Translations under genes and position numbers: made by a program | Shown: one piece after another, positions 17,201-26,085 of the stretch | Layout of the letters: each line of letters starts with the position of its first letter | How positions within the stretch are numbered: position 1 is the stretch's first letter | Notes under the pieces: model-generated | Seen by the model: the letters and a program-made list of their open reading frames with translations, nothing else | Told to the model about the DNA's origin: nothing | The model's database searches: none | Source: Sphaerochaeta sp. | Lineage (GTDB): Bacteria; Spirochaetota; Spirochaetia; Sphaerochaetales; Sphaerochaetaceae | Length of the DNA: 64,000 nucleotides | Assembly (NCBI GenBank): GCA_022482495.1 | Contig: JAKVPA010000001.1 | Location: forward strand, 1-64,000 | Reading direction: 5' to 3'

Positions 17201-17368
17201 ATCAACATGAAGTATGATGGTACTCCGCTGGTGGACAAGGTGTTCGCCGATTTTGGGGACTACATCAAGGGTGAGACCCTCTGCCAGAACGTGGAGAAAG
17301 CCAACCTGACCTGCAGTGCCATCGAATGCGGTGAGAACCAGGTGAAATTCCAGTTGAGCAAGGCATGA
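14243..17368 (+). CDS. ileS: Isoleucyl-tRNA synthetase, eukaryal-like type
   Basis: This 1041-residue class I synthetase charges tRNA-Ile. HFGH (55-58) is the HIGH motif and KKMSKSLHNF lies near 593. The central editing domain contains the AWTTTPWTLPSN stretch. Length and sequence style (YDGPPFATGLPHFGHFVPG, then WDCHGVPVE) are those of the eukaryal-like type known from spirochaetes and chlamydiae and tied to natural mupirocin tolerance in this family. The start is ATG 14243 with AAGGAG 5 bases upstream; a TTG five codons earlier is rejected. The upstream 137 bases show no T-box. It overlaps the next gene by 4 bases. Confidence 0.95.
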   Translation: MFHPVTTKVDFPAMEEGTLAFWKEHEIFHKSIEQRPIDNEFVFYDGPPFATGLPHFGHFVPGTIKDAIPRYQTMKGKRVQRGWGWDCHGVPVEYEMEKTLGIGGYTQVMQYGVAKFNDQCRSIVLRYTEEWKKTVTRMGRWVDFDHGYRTMDPTYMESIWWVFKTLYEKGYIYEGYNILPYSPGLACPLSNFEVALGGYQDVVDQAVTVRFAVDGKKNTYFLAWTTTPWTLPSNLALCFGPDIDYVEVEDASDHNHYILGKARLGAYYTKPEQYRVVEEHKGSYYKGMTYEPLFPYFKDLKKQGAFTCVLGDYVTTTDGCGIVHTASGFGEDDYNVLKDTGIPVVCPVDMECKFTDEVPDYKGRFVKDCDKDIINRLRNEGKLVKRENYLHAYPFCYRTHTPLIYRAMSCWFVNVQKIKKSMLECNEQINWIPAHIKEGRFGKWLEGARDWAISRNRFWGNPIPIWKSDSGKYLEVIGSIADLEAKCGKKVPDLHKQYVDELTWKAPDGSTMRRIPDVLDCWFESGSMPYAQLHYPFENKEYFEKHFPADFINEGLDQTRGWFYSLTVIAAGLFDSPAFRNCVVSGLVLAADGKKMSKSLHNFSDPVKVINTYGADALRFDLMNSAVVHADEVNYSDKGVEEVLKTLLIPLWNAYTFFVTYANIDGYQPGETKFEDLKNPLDRWIISMSEELTDACTKAFDAYDIQAVCSQFIPFIDNLNNWYIRRSRRRFWKSDNDQDKKQAYDTLYRVLMTFCKVTCPIIPFVTEEIYQNLKTDDMPESIHLCSYPLYDAAQRDPLLEEEMALTQKAIALGRTLRASHNLKIRQPLATMYLVDRKEDERNILKGMEDIIAEELNVKQVKLQGDETGLVSYGAKANFKVLGKLLGKHMKEVAGRIEGLSSEAIGEILDGKALHIDYEGGSLDLTKDEIIVQRSEAEGVKVLNEGTVTVGFDTKLTESLMEEGVAREIIHAVQNLRKENGFDVADRINMKYDGTPLVDKVFADFGDYIKGETLCQNVEKANLTCSAIECGENQVKFQLSKA

Positions 17369-18204
17369 GACGGAACCTTCTCCTGTACAGCGCGATCGCC
17401 TGCATCATCCTCTCCGGCTGCGCCACCACCCGCAGGGTGGGTGGCGGGTTGGTCGGACCGATGCAGAACATCGCCCGCACGGGAGATGTCCTGGTCACCA
17501 TCGATACGAAGCGTGAGCCGGATCTCGCCCTCCGCCTGTTGGGAAGCGAAGAGCTTGCAAAGCGGAGCACGCGGATCAGCGCGGCCATCACCCCAGAAGG
17601 GGAAGGGCCGCTCACGCTTTCTTCCGGTGAGGTAACCGCGGTGATCGAAGGGGATTTCCCCTCGTTCCTGCTTTCCGTGGCCATGCGTTCCGATCCTTCC
17701 TTTTCCAAAGAGAAGGATCATTATGCCAAAGGGGAGGTGAACATCGGTTCCCTTTCGTCCCGGGTGGTGATGTATACCAACGGAAATTGGGATGAGAAGA
17801 AACAGCTGTTCGCTGAACCGGTGACGATGGATGACGTGACGGCGGGACGTCTTTCCCAGGCGTCCATCGCGCTGTATGCCGTCCACCCGACGACGTTCTT
17901 TGATCTTGGACTGGAAATCCCCCAGACGGTGTATCCGGCCATCGAGAAACTGATGGTGACCATTGATGATGACCATGTGGCGACGATCGCCATCACGGCG
18001 GTTGACGAGCAGAAGGCTGCGACGTTGTCCAAACTGCTCCGGAGCGCCTATGTGGCGAAACTTCGCAGGGATGGGGAGAAGTTTTCCCTGGAGAACGTCC
18101 GGAACATGTTTACCCTTGAGGGGAATTTGCTTACTATGAGTGATATGAAGATCCTGGATTCCCAGTTCTCCGGCATGCTGGAAGAACTGGGGTCTTTGGT
18201 ATAG
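17365..18204 (+). CDS. Hypothetical lipoprotein, translationally coupled to ileS
   Basis: I do not recognise the family. The 279 residues begin with a signal peptide and a lipobox LSGC, giving acylation at C19, so the protein is anchored on the outer side of a membrane. The mature part is mixed alpha/beta with repeated VTIDTKRE and MVTIDDDHVATIAI strands. No catalytic motif is seen. The ATG overlaps the ileS stop as ATGA. A cell-envelope protein coupled to a tRNA synthetase is odd but is probably an accident of packing. Confidence 0.8.
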   Translation: MRRNLLLYSAIACIILSGCATTRRVGGGLVGPMQNIARTGDVLVTIDTKREPDLALRLLGSEELAKRSTRISAAITPEGEGPLTLSSGEVTAVIEGDFPSFLLSVAMRSDPSFSKEKDHYAKGEVNIGSLSSRVVMYTNGNWDEKKQLFAEPVTMDDVTAGRLSQASIALYAVHPTTFFDLGLEIPQTVYPAIEKLMVTIDDDHVATIAITAVDEQKAATLSKLLRSAYVAKLRRDGEKFSLENVRNMFTLEGNLLTMSDMKILDSQFSGMLEELGSLV

Positions 18205-18214
18205 GAGAGAAACC

Positions 18215-18445
18215 ATGCCGTATTACGAATATGAGTGCGACGCTTGTCATGAGACGTTCACACTGGAACAATCGCTGATGCATCATGACGCTCCGGAGAC
18301 CTGTCCGAAATGCGGTGCCGAGCACACGGTGCGCCGTGTCTTCACCCCGTCTTCGGTGATCTTCAAAGGCAGTGGATTCTACTGCACCGATCACAACAAA
18401 GGGCAGGGCGCCTGTCAGCAGTGCGCCGCCCAAAAAGGGAATTGA
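18215..18445 (+). CDS. FmdB-family zinc-ribbon protein
   Basis: A 76-residue small regulator-like protein of the FmdB/putative zinc-ribbon family. It starts MPYYEYECDACHETFTLEQ and has paired cysteines in CDAC and CPKC, followed by VRRVFTPSSVIFKGSGFY, the typical ending of the core. An extra cysteine pair (CQQC) lies near the C-terminus. AGGAGAG precedes the ATG. The role of the family is not established. It lies directly before trpS. Confidence 0.88.
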   Translation: MPYYEYECDACHETFTLEQSLMHHDAPETCPKCGAEHTVRRVFTPSSVIFKGSGFYCTDHNKGQGACQQCAAQKGN

Positions 18446-18446
18446 G

Positions 18447-19436
18447 ATGGAGGGGAAGAAACGCATCCTCACGGGGGATCGTCCCACCGGACGACTCCAC
18501 CTGGGGCATTACGTAGGATCCTTGAAGAGCAGGGTGGAACTGCAGGATCAATATGATACCTGGATCGAGATCGCGGACGTCCAGGCGCTCACCACCCATT
18601 TCGAGCATCCTGAGTTGATCAACCAGAGCATCTACGAAGTGGCGATGGACAATCTTTCCGTCGGGCTTGATCCCCAGAAAGTGACCATTCTGCAGCAGAG
18701 CCAGGTGCCCAGCATTGCGGAGCTTACCATCTTCTATTCGATGATCGTCAGTTGCAACCAACTCAGCCATAATCCGACGATCAAGACGGAAGCGAAGAAC
18801 TACGGGTATTCCGATCTTTCCTATGGATTCCTCGGGTATCCGGTCAGCCAGGCTGCGGACATCACGTTCTGCAACGCGTCGCTGGTGCCGGTCGGGGAAG
18901 ACCAGATCCCCCACATTGAGCTTGCCCGGAAGATCGTCCGGAAGTTCAATGAGCTGTATGGGACGCGCATCATCGAGCCGGAATACCGTATTTCCTCCAT
19001 CGGACGGTTGTCCGGTCTGGATGGGAACGCCAAGATGGGAAAGAGCCTTGGCAACGCCATCTATCTTTCCGATCCTCCGGAAACAATTTGGGAGAAAGTG
19101 CGCAACGCCGTCACCGATCCCGCCCGCATCACGGTGAAGATTCCGGGACATCCGGACATCTGCAACGTGTACAAGTATCATACCGTCTTCAACAAGGAAG
19201 AGGCGCCGAACATCTGCGAGATGTGCAAGAACGCCCAGATCGGGTGCGTCGCCTGCAAGAAGCGGCTGAATGAAGTGCTGAACACGATGCTGGATCCGAT
19301 CCGTGAGAAGCGCCACTACTACGAGGCGCACAAGGATGAGGTGAAGGAGTTGATCGCTTCCGGCACCAAACGTGCCAACGAGGTGGGAAACGCCAACATC
19401 GCCGACATCAAGGAACACATGCACGTCATGCTGTGA
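18447..19436 (+). CDS. trpS: Tryptophanyl-tRNA synthetase with a [4Fe-4S]-type cysteine motif
   Basis: The enzyme charges tRNA-Trp. The 329 residues contain HLGH (18-21) and a KMSKS variant AKMGKS near 195-200. Downstream, cysteines occur as C239-x20-C260-x6-C267-x2-C270, with another at C257. This almost matches the C-x22-C-x6-C-x2-C iron-sulfur motif described in Thermotoga maritima TrpRS, at nearly the same residue numbers. An oxygen-sensitive cluster near the tRNA-binding side is therefore likely. ATG 18447 is chosen for AAAGGGA 6 bases upstream. A terminator follows the gene. Confidence 0.93.
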   Translation: MEGKKRILTGDRPTGRLHLGHYVGSLKSRVELQDQYDTWIEIADVQALTTHFEHPELINQSIYEVAMDNLSVGLDPQKVTILQQSQVPSIAELTIFYSMIVSCNQLSHNPTIKTEAKNYGYSDLSYGFLGYPVSQAADITFCNASLVPVGEDQIPHIELARKIVRKFNELYGTRIIEPEYRISSIGRLSGLDGNAKMGKSLGNAIYLSDPPETIWEKVRNAVTDPARITVKIPGHPDICNVYKYHTVFNKEEAPNICEMCKNAQIGCVACKKRLNEVLNTMLDPIREKRHYYEAHKDEVKELIASGTKRANEVGNANIADIKEHMHVML

Positions 19437-19463
19437 CGGTCGTTGTTTCCCAGTTTGCTTTTG

Positions 19464-19492
19464 CCTTCCTCCTGAGTGGGGAAGGTTTTTTT
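19464..19492 (+). terminator. Rho-independent terminator after trpS
   Basis: CCTTCC pairs with GGAAGG across a short loop, followed by seven T. The T run overlaps the stop codon of the convergent gene. GGAAGG, the T run and AACCTTCC also form a second hairpin, so the site may act in both directions. Confidence 0.75.
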
Positions 19493-20763
19493 AACCTTCC
19501 TTGGCTTTGGATTCCGCCGCTTCTTCTTTCATCAGGTTTTCCTGGGCGATGGCCAGCATCAGCTTGATGCGGTTCTCCTGGTTGACGTGGCTGGCCGACG
19601 GATCGTAGTCGATCGGCACGATGTTGGCCTGGGGCACCCGCTCGCGCACCGCGTGGAACATCCCTTTGGCGCAGATATGGTTGGGCAGGCACCCGAACGG
19701 CTGGGCGCAGATGATGTTGGAGAAGCCCATGTGGACCAGTCCAAGCATCTCGGCGGTGAGCAGCCATCCTTCACCCATCTTGACGCCAAAGTCGATCAAG
19801 CCTTCGTCGTACGCCTTGGTCATCCGGTACGGCTCGGGAGCGTTGAACCCGCCTTGCTTCATCGCCCTGAGTTCCATCGCCTCGATCATGAAGGCCACAT
19901 GGTTTGCGAAGTTGTTCAGGATGGATGCCCAGAACAGATGGCCGTAGTAATGACGGTCAAGCTGGGCGTTGTCGATGCCGTAGTACAGGAAATCCATCAA
20001 CGGCGGGATCATCACCTCGCATCCTTGGTCTTCCAGAAACTTCTGCAGTCCGTTGTTCCCCAGGGCAGGAGTACTTCATGTAGATTTCCCCGACGATCCC
20101 CACTTTGATCTTCCGTTCCTTCTTCACCGGGATGGCGGCGAACTCATGGACGATTTTCTCAAAGTTATGCCGCATCGCCCACCCAATGTACCCATGGTTC
20201 TTGGCGAACTTGTCCCCGATGATCTTGATCCATTTCTCCACCAGGGCGTCGGTCTGTCCCTTGGTGGTCTCGTACGGCCGGACCTGGTTGCTGACCATCA
20301 TCAACAGGTCACCGTAGACGAATCCGCAGTAGGCGTGGAGAATCATGATCGGGGTGAGTTTGAAGCCTGGGTTCTCATCCATGCCCTTGAGGTTCAGGCT
20401 GATCACCGGAATATAGTCCATCTTGCATTCGTGCAGCGCTTTTTTCAGCAGGAACAGGTAGTTGCTGGCCCGGCATCCTCCGCCGGTCTGGGTGATCACC
20501 AGCGCAACCTTGTGGGTGTCGTACTTTCCGCTCAACAAGGCGTCGATGAACTGTCCGATGACCAGCTGGGCGGGGTAGCAGATGTCGTTATGGACGTACC
20601 GCATCCCTTCCCGGATGACGTTCGGTCCCCGATTGGTCAACAGTTCGGCCTGATAGCCATGATTGACGAATACTTTCATGATCAGGGAGAAATGGATCGG
20701 CAGCATGTCGGGGATCAACAGGACATGGTCTTTCTTCATCTCTTTGGTGAATGGCGCGCTCAT
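19491..20763 (-). pseudogene. HgdB-like activase-associated protein, broken by one frameshift
   Basis: Two overlapping frames together form one protein of about 423 residues. The first reads MSAPFTKEMKKDHVLLIPDM and ends correctly at VGIVGEIYMKY; the second continues from LGNNGLQKFLEDQG and MIPPLMDFLYYGID to the end. The gene length of 1273 bases is one base more than a multiple of three, consistent with a single extra base near 20062-20070 (TCCTGCCCTGGGG). The family is related to 2-hydroxyacyl-CoA dehydratase subunits and often is fused to, or follows, large activases. It overlaps the activase gene as ATGA. This could be a true mutation or a sequence error. Confidence 0.75.
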
Positions 20764-23687
20764 GCGTTTTCCTTTTCCTCCACGGCGGCGAGCAGGCTGC
20801 GGATCCGGATGCGGACCGCACCGAGGTTGGTGATCTCGTCGATCTTGATCTGCGTGTAGATCCGGTCTTTCTGTTTGAGAATGGCTCGAATCTCATCCGA
20901 TGTGACGGCGTCCAGTCCGCATCCGAAACTGACCAGTTGCACCACGTGCATGTCCGGTTGGTCCAATGTGTACCGCGCGGCGTCATACATCCGGGCGTGG
21001 TACGTCCATTGGTTCAGTACGGTGCGCTTCTCCTTTCCCACCAAAGGGGAGAGACTGTCGCCGGAGATGACGGCGCAACCGCACTGCAGCATCAACCGGT
21101 CAATGCCATGGTTGACTTCCGGATCGTTGTGGTACGGACGGCCCACCAGCACGATGATCGGCATATGGCGGGACCTGGCTTCCTGGATAATGGCCTGTGA
21201 TTGTTCGCGAACCGCCGTCATGTAATCATCATACGCCTGGTACGCTTTCTCACTTGCCATCTTGATCTCGCTTTTCCGGAACTTGCCCAGTTGTTTCAGC
21301 ACTTCCTCCATCCGTTTGGGGAAGAACGCCCGGTCGGAGAGGGAAACGTACGGACTGAACAGGTTGATCCTCCCGTCCTGGACGGCGGGGATGTTGTGCT
21401 TCAACACCTCAGGGTAGTAGGCGACCACCGGACAGTTGAAATGGTTGTCTCCTTTTCCCTCGTCGATGTTGTAGCTGGAACACGGGTAGAAGATCGTCGA
21501 GACTCCTTCGTTGTACAAGGAGAGGACATGGCCATGGAGCAGTTTCGCCGGATAGCAGATCGTATCGGACGAAATGGTGGATTGGCCCAAAAGATAGGTG
21601 GAACGGGTCGACTGGGGGGAAACGACCACTTCATATCCAAGAGAGGTGAAGAACGTGTACCAGAAGGGGAGGTTCTCCCAGAAGTTCAGCCCCATGGGAA
21701 GCCCGATTTTTCCTCGTGGGCCGGCAAGGGGTTTGAACCGCACCATGTATTCCTGTTTGAATGCCGTGATGTCCAGAGTGGAAGGATTGGAGATGAACTT
21801 TGCAGGGTTGACGATCCGCTCGCACTTGTTGCCGCTGATCATCTTCCGTCCATGGTCGAACATGTTGATCGTCAGCTGGCAGTGGTTGGTGCATCCCTTG
21901 CACTGCACCGTCTTGGTGCTGTGGGTGAAGGTGGTCAGTTGCTGAAGGTCCAGCATGGTCCGTTCCCGTGGCGCTTTGGCGTGCTGGCGCATGGCGTACA
22001 GGGCGCAGCCATAAGCGCCCATCAAGCCGGCCTGGTCGACACGGACCACCTGGGTCTGCAGCTCGTTCTCAAACGCCCGGAGTACGGCGTCATTGAGGAA
22101 CGTTCCTCCCTGGACGACGATGTGGCGTCCCAACGTGGTGGCGTCGGTGGAACGGATCACCTTGTACAAGGCGTTCTTCACCACGCTGATGGCAAGTCCT
22201 GCGAAGATGTCAGCCACCGAGGCGCCGTCTTTCTGGGCCTGCTTCACCTGGCTGTTCATGAATACCGTGCACCGTGACCCCAGGTCGACCGGCCGCTTGG
22301 CCGTCAACGCCAAGGCAGCCGCCTGGGCGGGGGTGTAGCCGAGCGCCTGGCTGAAGGTCTGCAGGAAACTTCCACAACCCGAGGAGCAGGCTTCGTTGAG
22401 GAAGATGTCGTCCACCACACCGTCGCGGATCTTGAAGCACTTGATGTCCTGCCCGCCGATGTCGATGATGAAGTCAACGTCCGGCATGAACGTCCGCGCG
22501 CTGATGAAATGGGCGATCGTCTCGACGATGGAATACTCCAGGTCGAACGCGTTTTTGATCAACGCCTCACCGTAACCGGTGGAACACCCTTTCTGCAGGT
22601 GGACGTTGGGGTAGGTGGCCTGGACATCACTGAGAAACGCCCTGACCGCTTCCACCGGGTTGCCGTTGTTGTTCTCGTATCGGCTGTACAGCAGGTTTCC
22701 CTTGGTATCGATGACGCATCCCTTGATCGTCGTCGAACCGGAGTCGATGCCGACGAACGCGTCCCCTTGGTAGGTTTCGATCGGGGCGGTGGGAAGTTTC
22801 GCCTTTGCATGACGGTCCAAAAACCGTTTGCGGTCTTCTTCGTCCTTGAACAGCGGCTGAAGGCTTACGTACGACCCTTTGTTGGTGTATTCCTTCAGGT
22901 CTTTCTCAAGCATCTCGTAGGTGACGTTTTTGCCACCCGGGGCAAGCGCCGTTCCCAACGCAACGTAGTACAGGGAGTTCTCTGGGCAGAGCCCGGTGAC
23001 TCCCAGCGTCTCGTCGAAACAGCGCCGCAGGGTGGGAAGGAACGTCAGCGGCCCTCCCAGATAGACGACGTTGCCGGCGATCGGCCGGCCTTGGGCAAGC
23101 CCGGTGATCGTCTGGTTGACCACCGATTGGAATACGGAAAGGATGATGTCGCTTTTCTCAGCCCCTTGGTTGATCAACGGCTGGACGTCGCTTTTTGCGA
23201 ACACCCCGCATCTGCTTGCGATGGTGTAGGTCTGCTTGGCTTGTTTGGCAAGCTGGTCCAGCTGGTCGTCCTTGACGTTCAGAAGCGATGCCATCTGGTC
23301 GATGAAGCTCCCCGTGCCACCGGCGCAGGTACCGTTCATCCTCACTTCCAGGTTTCCTTTGAGAAACAGGATCTTGGCGTCCTCTCCGCCAAGCTCAATG
23401 ACCACGTCACTGCCGGGCAGGTAGGCAAGAATCGCCGTACGGGTGGCGTACACCTCCTGGACGAACGGCATGGAAAGGTTCTGTGCCATACCCATGCCGG
23501 CCGAGCCGGAAACGGAGAACGTGAAAAGACCGTCCGGCAGATACGGTTTCAGCTGGGAGAGCAGGGACAGGGCCGTTTCCGGAATCTGGGAATAGTGCCG
23601 TTGGTACTGTTTGAACACCAGATTCCCCGCATCGTCCAGCAGGACGCATTTCATCGTGGTGGAACCTACATCAAGTCCGAGTCTCAC
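20760..23687 (-). CDS. Large BadF/HgdC-type activase with two ATPase domains
   Basis: This 975-residue member of the 2-hydroxyacyl-CoA dehydratase activator family couples ATP hydrolysis to low-potential electron transfer in its known relatives. Domain 1 has LDVGSTTMK near the start, TCAGGTGSF and SRCGVFAKSD. Domain 2 repeats these as GIDSGSTTIK, ACSSGCGSF and SRCTVFMNSQ; the cysteines are the expected [4Fe-4S] ligands. A C-terminal third (from QCKGCTNHCQL) matches DUF2229-type regions. The start is GTG 23687, overlapping the thiI stop (GTGA); the longer frame is rejected. No dehydratase subunits are nearby, so the true partner is unknown. Confidence 0.85.
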   Translation of the reverse strand: MRLGLDVGSTTMKCVLLDDAGNLVFKQYQRHYSQIPETALSLLSQLKPYLPDGLFTFSVSGSAGMGMAQNLSMPFVQEVYATRTAILAYLPGSDVVIELGGEDAKILFLKGNLEVRMNGTCAGGTGSFIDQMASLLNVKDDQLDQLAKQAKQTYTIASRCGVFAKSDVQPLINQGAEKSDIILSVFQSVVNQTITGLAQGRPIAGNVVYLGGPLTFLPTLRRCFDETLGVTGLCPENSLYYVALGTALAPGGKNVTYEMLEKDLKEYTNKGSYVSLQPLFKDEEDRKRFLDRHAKAKLPTAPIETYQGDAFVGIDSGSTTIKGCVIDTKGNLLYSRYENNNGNPVEAVRAFLSDVQATYPNVHLQKGCSTGYGEALIKNAFDLEYSIVETIAHFISARTFMPDVDFIIDIGGQDIKCFKIRDGVVDDIFLNEACSSGCGSFLQTFSQALGYTPAQAAALALTAKRPVDLGSRCTVFMNSQVKQAQKDGASVADIFAGLAISVVKNALYKVIRSTDATTLGRHIVVQGGTFLNDAVLRAFENELQTQVVRVDQAGLMGAYGCALYAMRQHAKAPRERTMLDLQQLTTFTHSTKTVQCKGCTNHCQLTINMFDHGRKMISGNKCERIVNPAKFISNPSTLDITAFKQEYMVRFKPLAGPRGKIGLPMGLNFWENLPFWYTFFTSLGYEVVVSPQSTRSTYLLGQSTISSDTICYPAKLLHGHVLSLYNEGVSTIFYPCSSYNIDEGKGDNHFNCPVVAYYPEVLKHNIPAVQDGRINLFSPYVSLSDRAFFPKRMEEVLKQLGKFRKSEIKMASEKAYQAYDDYMTAVREQSQAIIQEARSRHMPIIVLVGRPYHNDPEVNHGIDRLMLQCGCAVISGDSLSPLVGKEKRTVLNQWTYHARMYDAARYTLDQPDMHVVQLVSFGCGLDAVTSDEIRAILKQKDRIYTQIKIDEITNLGAVRIRIRSLLAAVEEKENA

Positions 23688-24889
23688 GTTTCGCTTCTCC
23701 CTACTTCTTGTCCATGGACATCGAAGTCGATCCACGTTGTTTCGCTGACCGCCTTGTCCAGCAATGGTTCAATCTCCATGGCGTGGTAATGCTCCGCCAT
23801 GACCTGTTTGTCCGGCCGTACCAAGGGGTGCCGTGGCGAGAAGATCACGCAACAGTCCTCATAGGGGAGAATGGAAGTCTGGTAGGTGCCGATTTTCTCA
23901 GCAAGGCCCATGATTTCCTGTTTGTCCATGCCCACAAGCGGTCGAAGCACCAGTCGTTGGCTCATGCTGTCCGACCATGCCATCGATTCCAGCGTCTGGC
24001 TTGCCACCTGGGAGAGCGCCTCCCCGGTGACGATGGCAAGCGCCCCTGCTTTGTCGGCGAGCCGGTTGGCCACCTGCATCATGGCCCCGCGGAACATCAG
24101 GGTATGCTCGTCTTCCGGACTGTGATCCTTGATCCACAGCTGGGGTTCGGTGAACGGCACCACCCACAGGCGCATGCCCATGTTGTACGGGGCGAGCAGG
24201 CTGGCGAGCTTCTTCACTTTGCCAAGCGCTTCCTCACTGGTGTACGGATAGGCGTGGAAGTAGATCGCCTCGGTTTTCAAGCCGCGGCCTGCCATCTTGT
24301 AACAGGCAACCGGACTGTCGATCCCTCCGGAGAGAAGCAACATCGCCTTGCCTGCCGTGGTGCAGGGGAGTCCCGAAGGACCGGGTTGCGGACTGGTGTA
24401 CAGGTACGCTTCGTCACGGATCTCGCAGTACAGCACCATCTCGGGATCCTTCACCGATACCTTCATGGCGGGATAGGTTTCCAGCACCACGCCTCCCAGG
24501 TCGCAGTCGATCTGGTAGCTGGTCAGCGGAAACTGTTTGTCACTTCTCCTGCTTTCCACCTTGAACGTCCCCTTTCCGGAGGAGAACGGTGGCTGGGTGA
24601 TCAATTCCCTGGCCTTGTTCCGGATGGCATCCATCTCCTTGGGGCAGCGGACGCACTGGGAGTAACCCACCACGCCGAAGGTGGTGCGGAACGCCATGTC
24701 GATGATTTCCCGAGGGCAATCGTCACTGATGTCGAAGTACAACCGGCCTTTCTGCTTGTGTTCTTCGCTGTGGTACGGTTTGAGCTTGGCCTTGATGTTC
24801 TGCTTCAACCGTCGTTCAAAGAACCCACGGTTCAACCCTTTCAGGGAAATCTCGCCCAATCGGACGAGATACAGTGTGGAATTTCCCAT
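23684..24889 (-). CDS. thiI: tRNA 4-thiouridine synthase ThiI
   Basis: ThiI puts sulfur on U8 of tRNA and in some species supplies sulfur for thiamine. The 401 residues have an N-terminal ferredoxin-like and THUMP region and a PP-loop ATPase site SGGIDSP (187-193). The C-terminal AANH region contains GEALSQVASQT. There is no C-terminal rhodanese domain, as in many bacteria that use a dedicated desulfurase. The start is ATG 24889, which follows AAGGGG and lies 1 base after the iscS stop. The direct link to a cysteine desulfurase gene supports tRNA thiolation. Confidence 0.95.
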   Translation of the reverse strand: MGNSTLYLVRLGEISLKGLNRGFFERRLKQNIKAKLKPYHSEEHKQKGRLYFDISDDCPREIIDMAFRTTFGVVGYSQCVRCPKEMDAIRNKARELITQPPFSSGKGTFKVESRRSDKQFPLTSYQIDCDLGGVVLETYPAMKVSVKDPEMVLYCEIRDEAYLYTSPQPGPSGLPCTTAGKAMLLLSGGIDSPVACYKMAGRGLKTEAIYFHAYPYTSEEALGKVKKLASLLAPYNMGMRLWVVPFTEPQLWIKDHSPEDEHTLMFRGAMMQVANRLADKAGALAIVTGEALSQVASQTLESMAWSDSMSQRLVLRPLVGMDKQEIMGLAEKIGTYQTSILPYEDCCVIFSPRHPLVRPDKQVMAEHYHAMEIEPLLDKAVSETTWIDFDVHGQEVGRSET

Positions 24890-24890
24890 A

Positions 24891-26030
24891 TCAACCCCTT
24901 CCCAACAGGTGACGGATCGTCTGGCACAAAAGCATGACTTCCTGTTCCGTCGTTTGGTATCCCAGCGAGATGCGGATCGAACCACGCGCCTGGGCGGGGC
25001 TGAAACGCATCGCCGTTATGACGCTCTCCTGTTTCCCCTGGGCGTTGTTGGAACAGGCGGAGCCAGCGGAAACACAGAAGTCCGCGTCGTACAGCATCCG
25101 GGTGAACACCTCGCTGGGGTAGGTGTCCGTCGTGATGTTCAGGATCCAGGGAGAAGATCCTTTCGTTGGTGTCAGGAACTGGACGACACCGTCCAGCTCG
25201 ATTCGGATCATGTGGTTCAAGTGAACCGCTTGTTCGTAATGGGCGTCCAGCGAGGAAAGCGCGTCCTGGACGGCCACCGTCATCGCGGCGATGCCCGGCG
25301 TGTTTTCCGTCCCCGGCCTGAGCGCCGCTTCCTGCTCTCCTCCACGGGAAAGTCCGATGACCGCCGGGTCGGTGTTGTACAGAAGCCCGACGCCTTTTGG
25401 GCCTTGGAGCTTGTGTGCGGAGAACGCAGCGCTGTCCACCCCAAGATCGGTCAGGCGGAACGGGATTTTCCCCAGCGCCTGGGTTGCGTCGGTGTGGACA
25501 TGAATCTTTCTGCCGCCATGCGTGGCTTGATAGTCCTTGCAGATCTGGACGATTTCCTTCACCGGCTGGATCGTTCCGGTGACGTTGTTGACCAGCATGA
25601 TGGCGACCATACGGGTCTGTGGCGTGAGGAGCGACGCGATGGTGTCGGGATCGACGAATCCTTCCGGAGCGTCCACCAGACTTACGTTCCATCCTTTTTC
25701 TTTCAGAAGGCGCACATACCCTTTGACGGCGTTGTGCTCGATGGACGGGATGATCACATGGCCAGGCTGGGGACTCCATAGAAGACTTTGCAGTACGATG
25801 GCGTTGGACTCAGTGGAGCAGGCGGTGAAGAAAAGCTGGTTCGCGGAAACCCCGAGAAGTGAGGCCAGCGTCGCTCGGTTCCCTTCCAACAGGGCGCGTG
25901 CCTCACGACCGGCCTTGTGCCGGGATGACGGGTTTCCCCAATCTTCGTTGCTTGCCTCAATATATGCATGCAATGCGCGATCACTGATTTTGGTCGTCGC
26001 GGCATTGTCGAAATACCAAACCTGTTTCAT
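24891..26030 (-). CDS. Cysteine desulfurase (NifS/IscS family)
   Basis: A PLP enzyme that takes sulfur from cysteine as a persulfide for Fe-S clusters and tRNA thiolation. The 379 residues show YFDNAATT at 6-13, the PLP lysine K207 in SAHKLQGPKG and the active cysteine C326 in SAGSACSNNA. The start is ATG 26030; the longer frame from 26084 has no support. It heads the operon thiI-activase-HgdB-like, so it may feed both thiolation and the iron-sulfur activase. NifS-like versus IscS cannot be settled from the sequence alone. Confidence 0.93.
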   Translation of the reverse strand: MKQVWYFDNAATTKISDRALHAYIEASNEDWGNPSSRHKAGREARALLEGNRATLASLLGVSANQLFFTACSTESNAIVLQSLLWSPQPGHVIIPSIEHNAVKGYVRLLKEKGWNVSLVDAPEGFVDPDTIASLLTPQTRMVAIMLVNNVTGTIQPVKEIVQICKDYQATHGGRKIHVHTDATQALGKIPFRLTDLGVDSAAFSAHKLQGPKGVGLLYNTDPAVIGLSRGGEQEAALRPGTENTPGIAAMTVAVQDALSSLDAHYEQAVHLNHMIRIELDGVVQFLTPTKGSSPWILNITTDTYPSEVFTRMLYDADFCVSAGSACSNNAQGKQESVITAMRFSPAQARGSIRISLGYQTTEQEVMLLCQTIRHLLGRG

Positions 26031-26085
26031 CTCAAGCCATAATGTATCTACTTTTCCCCCCTGAGGGAAGTGGTATGGAACCATC

